This document shows positions 7,180-11,977 of a DNA stretch of 11,977 nt, piece after piece. Below the pieces are notes generated by a model. It saw only the letters and a list, made by a program, of their open reading frames with translations, was not told the DNA's origin and did not search any database. A program made the translations under genes and the position numbers. The stretch spans positions 1 to 11,977 of the forward strand of contig CAAGKY010000216.1 of NCBI GenBank assembly GCA_900770645.1. The letters run 5' to 3'. Source of the stretch: Bacilli bacterium (GTDB taxonomy: Bacteria > Bacillota_I > Bacilli_A > ML615J-28 > CAG-313). Each line of letters starts with the position of its first letter. Position 1 is the first letter of the stretch.

Positions 7180-7832
7180 TGGAAAAAAATTCAATAAAAA
7201 ATGTTTTTCTAAATGGCTTAATTAAAGAAAATCCTGTATTTGTTTTGATATTAGGAATATGTCCAACTTTAGCGGTTTCAAAAACTTTAGAAAGCGCATT
7301 AGGTATGGGACTTGCTTTACTGTTTGTTTTAATTTTCTCTAATTTAACAATTTCGTTGATTAAGAAAATTGTTCCAACTGAAATAAGAATACCTGTATAC
7401 ATAGTTATAATTGCGACATTTGTTACAATTATTGAAATGCTTATGAAAGCATATTTTGATAGTTTAGCAGAGCAACTAGGAATATTTTTATCATTAATTG
7501 TAGTTAACTGTATTGTGCTTGGTAGAGCAGAAGGATTTGCTTCAAAGAATAATCCTTTATTATCACTTGTAGATGCTATAGGTGTAGGTTTAGGATTCTT
7601 GTTCGCAATTGCAATAATAGCTTCAATTAGAGAAATACTAGCTTTTGGTACACTTACTTTTATTGGTGGTAAAGTATTAAGTTTTATGCCTATTTACAAT
7701 TTTTTTGGAATTGAACCAACAGAGTTTTTCGCAAGTAATCCTGGTGCTTTTATTGTGTTAGCTATAATTTTAGGTAGTCTACAAAGTATATTTATTTATA
7801 AAAAGAAAATTAAATTAAGAAAGGGTGCATAA
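7179..7832 (+). CDS. rnfE: Rnf complex membrane subunit RnfE
   Basis: RnfE is a six-helix membrane protein homologous to NqrD. It pairs with RnfA in inverted orientation, and the two share an intramembrane [2Fe-2S] cluster that passes electrons across the membrane. The protein has 217 residues, a normal length. The first half-motif is NPVFVLILGICPTLAVS with Cys28, and the second is VVNCIVLGRAEGFASKNNP with Cys111; these are the expected cluster ligands. Predicted helices lie near 19-36, 38-62, 70-92, 97-116, 127-150 and 188-207. A strong AGGAGGT (7164-7170) sits in the end of rnfG and the ATG shares one base with the rnfG stop. The C-terminus is a short basic tail (KKKIKLRKGA). Confidence 0.96.
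   Translation: MEKNSIKNVFLNGLIKENPVFVLILGICPTLAVSKTLESALGMGLALLFVLIFSNLTISLIKKIVPTEIRIPVYIVIIATFVTIIEMLMKAYFDSLAEQLGIFLSLIVVNCIVLGRAEGFASKNNPLLSLVDAIGVGLGFLFAIAIIASIREILAFGTLTFIGGKVLSFMPIYNFFGIEPTEFFASNPGAFIVLAIILGSLQSIFIYKKKIKLRKGA
7820..7827 (+). promoter_or_regulatory. Ribosome binding site fixing the rnfA start
   Basis: AAAGGGTG ends six bases before the ATG at 7834. An in-frame GTG at 7825 is part of this site and is rejected as a start. Beginning at 7834 gives a protein starting MELIALAF, like other RnfA proteins. Confidence 0.7.
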
Positions 7833-7833
7833 T

Positions 7834-8406
7834 ATGGAGTTAATTGCTTTAGCTTTTACTGCTTTTTTAACAGAAAATGTAGTTTTATATCGTTTTATGG
7901 GAATGTGCCCTTTCTTAGGAGTTTCTAGAAAAAAATCATCTGCGGTAGGGATGAGTTTAGCTGTTATTTTTGTTATTGTTTTATCATCAATTGTTACATG
8001 GTTGTTATACCATTATGTGTTGGTGCCGTTAAATATGATATATTTAAAAATAATAGTGTTTATTTTAGTAATTGCATCACTAGTTCAAATTGTTGAAATG
8101 TTTATTAAAAAATTTACTCCTAGTTTATATCGTACATTAGGAATATATTTACCACTTATTACGACTAACTGTGCTGTTTTAGGAGTAGCTAGTTTGGTAA
8201 TAGAAAGCAACTATAACTTTCTAGAAATGTTGGTGTTTTCCTTTTTCTCAGGACTTGGATTTTTCTTTGTAATGTTTTTGTTTTCTACATTGCGTGAAAA
8301 AATTGATAAATCGCCAGTTCCAGAAGGTTTTAAAGGAATTCCGATTGCTTTAATTACTGCTGCTGCTATTGCTATTATATTTGCTCGTATAGGAGGAATA
8401 ATATAA
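7834..8406 (+). CDS. rnfA: Rnf complex membrane subunit RnfA
   Basis: RnfA is the six-helix NqrE homologue that partners RnfE around the intramembrane [2Fe-2S] cluster. With the start at 7834 it has 190 residues, the normal size. The motif ENVVLYRFMGMCPFLGVS carries Cys25 and TTNCAVLGVAS carries Cys113. Many relatives have NN or VNN before the first motif where this protein has TEN. Hydrophobic helices lie near 3-22, 36-61, 70-92, 103-122, 127-152 and 168-187. It follows rnfE by one base and its TAA overlaps the rnfB ATG by one base, so rnfE-A-B translation is probably coupled. All residues expected for function are present. Confidence 0.96.
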   Translation: MELIALAFTAFLTENVVLYRFMGMCPFLGVSRKKSSAVGMSLAVIFVIVLSSIVTWLLYHYVLVPLNMIYLKIIVFILVIASLVQIVEMFIKKFTPSLYRTLGIYLPLITTNCAVLGVASLVIESNYNFLEMLVFSFFSGLGFFFVMFLFSTLREKIDKSPVPEGFKGIPIALITAAAIAIIFARIGGII

Positions 8407-8696
8407 TGGATGCCTTATATGCTGCGATTGTTTTAGGAAGTATTGGATTAGTATTAAGTATTTTAATTGGTATATGTGGGAAATTTTTAATAACACAAAA
8501 AGATGATATTGTCGAAGAAATATACGATTTATTACCAAAAATTAATTGTGGTGGATGTGGAAATCCTAGTTGTATGCAGATGGCTGAGAAACTTTTACAA
8601 GGTGAGTCAATTGAAAATTGTCGACCTTGTAGCTTAGAAAATAAACAAATTATTTCAAAAAAAATAGAAGAAATTAAGAAAAAACATAAAAAATAA
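8406..8696 (+). CDS. rnfB: Short RnfB: membrane anchor plus single Fe-S domain
   Basis: RnfB normally takes electrons from ferredoxin and has an N-terminal helix, one [4Fe-4S] domain and then a ferredoxin-like domain with at least two more clusters (about 190 residues in gamma-proteobacteria, more in clostridia). This gene encodes only 96 residues. It has the helix (about 6-28) and the cluster motif Cys48-x2-Cys51-x4-Cys56-x15-Cys72, with an extra Cys75, then a basic tail (about 84-96, eight Lys and one His) and TAA. No cysteine motif is found in any forward frame up to glyS, and the next 40 bases hold the T-box promoter, so it is a short gene and not an obvious frameshift. AGGAGGA at 8391-8397 gives strong initiation. 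It is last in the operon. Confidence 0.9.
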   Translation: MDALYAAIVLGSIGLVLSILIGICGKFLITQKDDIVEEIYDLLPKINCGGCGNPSCMQMAEKLLQGESIENCRPCSLENKQIISKKIEEIKKKHKK

Positions 8697-8706
8697 CCTT
8701 TTTTGG

Positions 8707-8735
8707 TTTACAAAATTTCAAAAAAGTGTTATAAT
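8707..8735 (+). promoter_or_regulatory. Promoter of the T-box-glyS transcript
   Basis: TTTACA (8707-8712), a 17-base spacer and TATAAT (8730-8735) with an extended TGT form a strong sigma-A type promoter. It shares TTTACAAA and GTGnTATAATAAGA with the rnf promoter. Transcription would start near 8742, about 230 bases before the glyS ATG, as expected for a leader with a riboswitch. Confidence 0.85.
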
Positions 8736-8741
8736 AAGAAA

Positions 8742-8945
8742 CGTGTTATGATGAAAAAATAGTAAAAATATGATAATTATAGAGAGCTTTTGATGGTGGA
8801 AATAAAGTATTGGAGTATTTTGAATGGTGTTTTCGGAGCATTTAATTTATTAAAGTGATCATACTTTTTTGTATGGTAAGAAGGGTGGAACCGCGGGTAT
8901 AACTCGTCCCTTAAGTCTCGTAAATAATTTTACAGAGGCTTTTTT
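8742..8945 (+). ncRNA. T-box riboswitch, glycine type
   Basis: This leader senses uncharged tRNA-Gly and lets transcription continue into glyS. The T-box consensus AGGGTGGAACCGCG is at 8882-8895. Its TGGA (8886-8889) can pair with a tRNA ending UCCA, as Bacillota tRNA-Gly does. The antiterminator can be drawn fully: 8881-8885 with 8908-8912, a seven-base bulge (8886-8892), then 8893-8897 with 8903-8907 and a five-base loop. Stem III is 8858-8864 with 8871-8877. Stem I spans about 8775-8842, with AGAGAGC at 8781-8787 and, after GAA-T, the candidate specifier codon GGT (glycine) at 8826-8828. Exact stem I pairing was not resolved. The left boundary is the predicted transcription start. Confidence 0.93.
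8913..8945 (+). terminator. T-box-controlled terminator
   Basis: A 12-bp hairpin pairs 8913-8924 with 8929-8941, with one bulged A at 8934, one G-T type wobble and a four-base loop, followed by six T residues (8940-8945). It is the terminator of the T-box leader. It begins exactly one base after the antiterminator ends and shares no base with it in the fold I find. Confidence 0.82.
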
Positions 8946-8957
8946 ATTTTGTTAAAT

Positions 8958-8966
8958 GAAAGGATG
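8958..8966 (+). promoter_or_regulatory. Ribosome binding site fixing the glyS start
   Basis: GAAAGGATG ends six bases before the ATG at 8973. The in-frame ATG at 8964 lies inside this site, and the TTG at 8949 lies before it, next to the T-run of the terminator; both are less likely starts. Confidence 0.7.
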
Positions 8967-8972
8967 TATTTT

Positions 8973-10343
8973 ATGGAAAAAATGACAATGGAAAAACTTG
9001 TTTCTTATTTAAAAGAACGTGGTTTTGTTTATCAAGGTAGTGAAATTTATGGGGGACTTGCGAATGCATGGGATTATGGTCCGCTAGGAGTTGAATTAAA
9101 AAATAATATTAAAAGAGCATGGTGGAAAAAGTTTGTTCAAGATTCTGAATATAACGTTGGTTTAGATGCGGCTATTTTAATGAATACTGAAACTTGGGTG
9201 GCAAGTGGTCATATAGGTGGTTTTAGTGATCCGTTAATTGACTGTAAACAATGTCATAGTAGATATCGTGCAGATAAATTAATCGAAGATGCTACTAATG
9301 GAGAACAAACTGGTGATGGATGGAGTAATGAACAATTATTTGATTTCTTAAAAGAACATAATATTGGTTGCCCAAGTTGTGGTGCTCATGATTTTACAGA
9401 AATTAGAAAGTTTAACTTAATGTTTAAAACTAATCAAGGTGTAATTGAAGATGCGAAAAATACTGTATATTTACGCCCTGAAACTGCTCAAGGTATTTTT
9501 GTTAACTTTAAAAATGTTCAAAGAACAAGTCGTAAAAAAGTACCATTTGGTATTGGACAAGTTGGAAAGAGTTTTAGAAATGAAATTACACCAGGTAACT
9601 TCATTTTCCGTACTCGTGAATTTGAACAAATGGAATTAGAATTCTTCTGTAAACCAGGAACAGACTTAGAATGGTTTGATTACTGGAAAAATGAATGTAA
9701 AAATTTCTTATTAGAATTAGGATTAAAAGAAGAAAATTTACGTACTCGTGATCATGAAAAAGAAGAATTAGCTTTCTATTCAAATGCGACAACAGATTTT
9801 GAATTTAAATTCTTATTTGGTTGGGGTGAATTATGGGGAATCGCAGATAGAACAAATTATGACTTACGTGTTCATCAAGAACATTCAAAAGCTAATTTAG
9901 AATATCTAGATCCAGAAACTAATGAAAAATATTTACCATATGTTATTGAACCAAGTGTAGGTGTAGAAAGATTATTATTAGCTGTTTTAACTAATGCTTA
10001 TGAAGCACAAGATTTAGGAGAAGGAGATATTAGAGAAGTATTACACTTAGCTCCAGCTTTAGCACCATATAAAGTTGCTGTATTACCGCTAGTAAATAAA
10101 TTAAATGATAAAGCTAATGAGTTATATCATACATTACGTAAAATTATGCCATGTGATTATGATACAAGTGGAAAAATTGGTAAGAGATATCGTCGTCAAG
10201 ACTCAATTGGTACTCCATTCTGTGTTACTGTTGACTTTGATACATTAGAAGATGAAAGTGTTACAGTTAGAGATCGTGATACAATGGAACAAGTTAGAGT
10301 AAAAATCAGCGATTTAGTAAATTATTTAGTAAATAAATTATAA
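8973..10343 (+). CDS. glyQS: Glycyl-tRNA synthetase, single-chain dimeric type
   Basis: This class II enzyme charges tRNA-Gly with glycine. It is the alpha-2, eukaryote-like form found in Bacillus and Mollicutes, not the alpha2-beta2 GlyQ/GlyS pair. The protein has 456 residues, normal for the type. The N-terminus has SEIYGGLANAWDYGPLGVE (23-41). An inserted zinc knuckle shows Cys91, Cys94, Cys133 and Cys136. The block YLRPETAQGIFVNFKN is at 166-181. Motif 2 is FRNE (201-204) with RTREFEQME (213-221), and motif 3 is GVERLLLA (330-337). The C-terminal anticodon-binding domain covers about 365-456 and includes the GKRYRRQDSIGTPF loop. Expression is controlled by the T-box just upstream. Its position before dnaG is conserved in Bacillota. 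Confidence 0.98.
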   Translation: MEKMTMEKLVSYLKERGFVYQGSEIYGGLANAWDYGPLGVELKNNIKRAWWKKFVQDSEYNVGLDAAILMNTETWVASGHIGGFSDPLIDCKQCHSRYRADKLIEDATNGEQTGDGWSNEQLFDFLKEHNIGCPSCGAHDFTEIRKFNLMFKTNQGVIEDAKNTVYLRPETAQGIFVNFKNVQRTSRKKVPFGIGQVGKSFRNEITPGNFIFRTREFEQMELEFFCKPGTDLEWFDYWKNECKNFLLELGLKEENLRTRDHEKEELAFYSNATTDFEFKFLFGWGELWGIADRTNYDLRVHQEHSKANLEYLDPETNEKYLPYVIEPSVGVERLLLAVLTNAYEAQDLGEGDIREVLHLAPALAPYKVAVLPLVNKLNDKANELYHTLRKIMPCDYDTSGKIGKRYRRQDSIGTPFCVTVDFDTLEDESVTVRDRDTMEQVRVKISDLVNYLVNKL

Positions 10344-10396
10344 AAAAAGTAAAAAAATAAAAAAAAGCGTATTCTATAATGTAGAGGAGGAAAAAT

Positions 10397-11977
10397 ATGA
10401 TTTCACAAAATATTATAAATCAGATAATTGAAGAAGTCGATATAGTAGATGTTGTTGGAACATATATTCCTCTAACACCTAAAGGAAAGAACTATTGGGC
10501 AGTATGTCCTTTTCACGATGATAGTAATCCTTCAATGTCAGTAAGTAGAGAAAAGAAGTTCTTTAAATGCTTCAGTTGTGGTACTAGTGGAAATGTAATA
10601 GCTTTTGTTCAAAAGTATGAGCATATTCCTTATTATGAGGCAGCCGCCAAACTTGCAAGTAAAATAGGTATTGAAATTGAAGAATTTGATACTCCTGAGT
10701 ATCGAAAAAATAAACAATACTATATGGCAATGGATGAAGCTAAGAACTTTTATCAATTTTATTTAAATAATACTGCTGAAGGATTAATAGCAAAAAGCTA
10801 TTTAGAAAAAAGAAATATTGGACAAGATTTAATAGATAAATTCCAAATAGGGTTAGCCCCTAGTTCATCAAATTATTTACACAAAGCATTAACAGAAAAA
10901 AATATAGGTTTAATAGAACAAATAGATTTAGGGCTTGTTAGAGAAAATAATAATGGTGAACCTTATGATACGTTTAGAAATAGAATAATTTTTCCATTAT
11001 CTAATAACGAAGGTCAAGTAGTAGGATTTAGTGGACGTATCTTTTTAGATGGAGATAAAAATTCTAAATATTTAAATTCACAGGAAAATGATATTTTCCA
11101 TAAAGGTGATATGTTGTATAATTACCATTTAGCATCGCTACCTGCGAAAAAACTTGATTGTATTTATGTTTTTGAAGGGTTTATGGATGTTATAGCTGCT
11201 GAAAAAGGTGGAATTGCTAATGCAGTAGCAAGTATGGGGACAGCATTTACTAAAAGTCATATAAAGAGTTTAAAATCACTTACTGAAAACATAGTTTTAT
11301 GTTTTGATGGAGATGAAGCTGGAATTAATGCAACTAAAAAAGCTGCTGAATTATTTTCAAGCATGGATATAATTCCTTATGCAGTTGCATTGCCTGGAGG
11401 CATGGACCCGGATGAATATTTACAAAAATATGGACCTGTTGCTTTAAAAGATTATTTAGAAAATAAAAAGACAAATATTTATGAATATTTGTATAATAAT
11501 GCTAAATCTAACTTGGTATTAGAAGATATTGATAGTGTAGAAAAATTTAAAAAGAGTGTTTTTGATATAATTAAAAAATCTAAATCAACTACTATCTCTG
11601 AGTTTTATATTAAGAAGATGAGTGCTGATTTAGATTGTGATGTAAATACGCTTATTACAGATTTTGGTAAAATTAGTAGTTCAAATATTAATATTGAAAA
11701 AACTCAAGAAGTTAAAAAACGTAAAGTAACTAGAGGAATTAAACCCAAAGTTTACAAAGCTTTAGAAATTATAATAAAAGGTTCGTTAAATTCTAAAGAT
11801 GTTTTAAAAGAATATTATAAAGCTACAGATAATAAGTATATAACTGAAGCAATGGAATATTGTACGATATTGGATCAAATTCGTTTTGAATATGATTCTA
11901 TAGGAGAAGCATCAATAGAAGTAATAAGTTCAAGATTAGAAAATTATAAAGATGCTTATGATTGTTTTCAAAAAATC
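10397..11977 (+). CDS. dnaG: DNA primase DnaG (3' end outside window)
   Basis: DnaG makes RNA primers for chromosome replication. The frame is open to the last base, so 527 residues are visible out of about 590-620 expected. The N-terminal CHC2 zinc domain shows Cys37, His40, Cys58 and Cys61. The catalytic core begins with RNRIIFPLSN (194-203) and VVGFSGR (208-214). The Toprim part has EGFMD (260-264), NAVASMGTAFT (275-285) and DGDEAG (304-309), giving the metal-binding Glu260, Asp304 and Asp306. Residues from about 430 on are the less conserved C-terminal helicase-binding region, cut by the window edge. GAGGAGG at 10384-10390 gives a strong start. It lies 53 bases after glyS; rpoD would be expected next. 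Confidence 0.97.
   Translation, partial: MISQNIINQIIEEVDIVDVVGTYIPLTPKGKNYWAVCPFHDDSNPSMSVSREKKFFKCFSCGTSGNVIAFVQKYEHIPYYEAAAKLASKIGIEIEEFDTPEYRKNKQYYMAMDEAKNFYQFYLNNTAEGLIAKSYLEKRNIGQDLIDKFQIGLAPSSSNYLHKALTEKNIGLIEQIDLGLVRENNNGEPYDTFRNRIIFPLSNNEGQVVGFSGRIFLDGDKNSKYLNSQENDIFHKGDMLYNYHLASLPAKKLDCIYVFEGFMDVIAAEKGGIANAVASMGTAFTKSHIKSLKSLTENIVLCFDGDEAGINATKKAAELFSSMDIIPYAVALPGGMDPDEYLQKYGPVALKDYLENKKTNIYEYLYNNAKSNLVLEDIDSVEKFKKSVFDIIKKSKSTTISEFYIKKMSADLDCDVNTLITDFGKISSSNINIEKTQEVKKRKVTRGIKPKVYKALEIIIKGSLNSKDVLKEYYKATDNKYITEAMEYCTILDQIRFEYDSIGEASIEVISSRLENYKDAYDCFQKI

Noticed and set aside
8698..8726. Inverted repeat of CTTTTTTG and CAAAAAAG after rnfB as a terminator
   Set aside because: The stem is almost all A-T, no T-run follows, and it overlaps the T-box promoter. 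The rnf operon has no convincing terminator of its own, so it may read into the T-box leader.
8748..8762. Tiny leader peptide (four codons, ATG-ATG) in the T-box leader
   Set aside because: It starts about six bases from the predicted transcript end with no ribosome site, and T-box control does not need a leader peptide.
8697..8948. Frameshifted remainder of RnfB after its stop codon
   Set aside because: None of the three forward frames shows CxxCxxC-type motifs; the stretch is explained by promoter, T-box and terminator.
10352..10380. TATAAT at 10375-10380 as a dnaG promoter
   Set aside because: Transcription would begin near 10387, inside the GAGGAGG ribosome site, and the -35 position is plain poly-A. 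dnaG is more likely read with glyS.
10344..10396. A-rich glyS-dnaG gap as a terminator
   Set aside because: It has long A runs but no hairpin and no T-run on the + strand.

Overview
The window is AT-rich bacterial chromosome (GC visibly near 30 %) with every gene on the + strand and tight spacing. A T-box leader, the phoH-ybeY-cdd-era-yqzL-recO order and the eukaryote-type one-chain glycyl-tRNA synthetase next to dnaG all point to a Bacillota/Bacilli lineage. Very low GC and heavy gene packing suggest something near Erysipelotrichia or the non-parasitic relatives of Mollicutes, but this placement is a guess. Tryptophan is always TGG and no TGA occurs inside a gene, so the standard code is likely.

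Region 1 (1-3527) is a housekeeping operon: the 3' part of phoH, ybeY (rRNA maturation), cdd (cytidine deaminase), era (ribosome-assembly GTPase with KH domain), a small YqzL-like gene and recO (recombination mediator). It closes with an intrinsic terminator that overlaps the recO stop codon. The pgpH and dgkA genes often found in this cluster are absent.

Region 2 (3554-8696) is a complete six-gene rnf operon in the order rnfC-D-G-E-A-B, with its own strong extended -10 promoter. The products form a membrane redox pump that couples electron flow between ferredoxin and NAD(H) to Na+ or H+ movement. This is the most interesting part of the window. RnfB is only 96 residues: it keeps the membrane anchor and one Fe-S domain but has no ferredoxin-like domain. 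RnfG is nearly double length with two FMN-binding-type domains, each ending in TGAT. RnfD has a serine where the flavin-accepting threonine is expected. The operon sits between recO and glyS, two genes that are commonly near each other in Bacillota.

Region 3 (8707-11977) starts with a promoter of the same design as the rnf promoter, then a glycine-type T-box riboswitch with a readable antiterminator and terminator, glyS (glyQS type), and dnaG, which runs off the right edge. No mobile elements, CRISPR arrays, tRNA or rRNA genes were seen.
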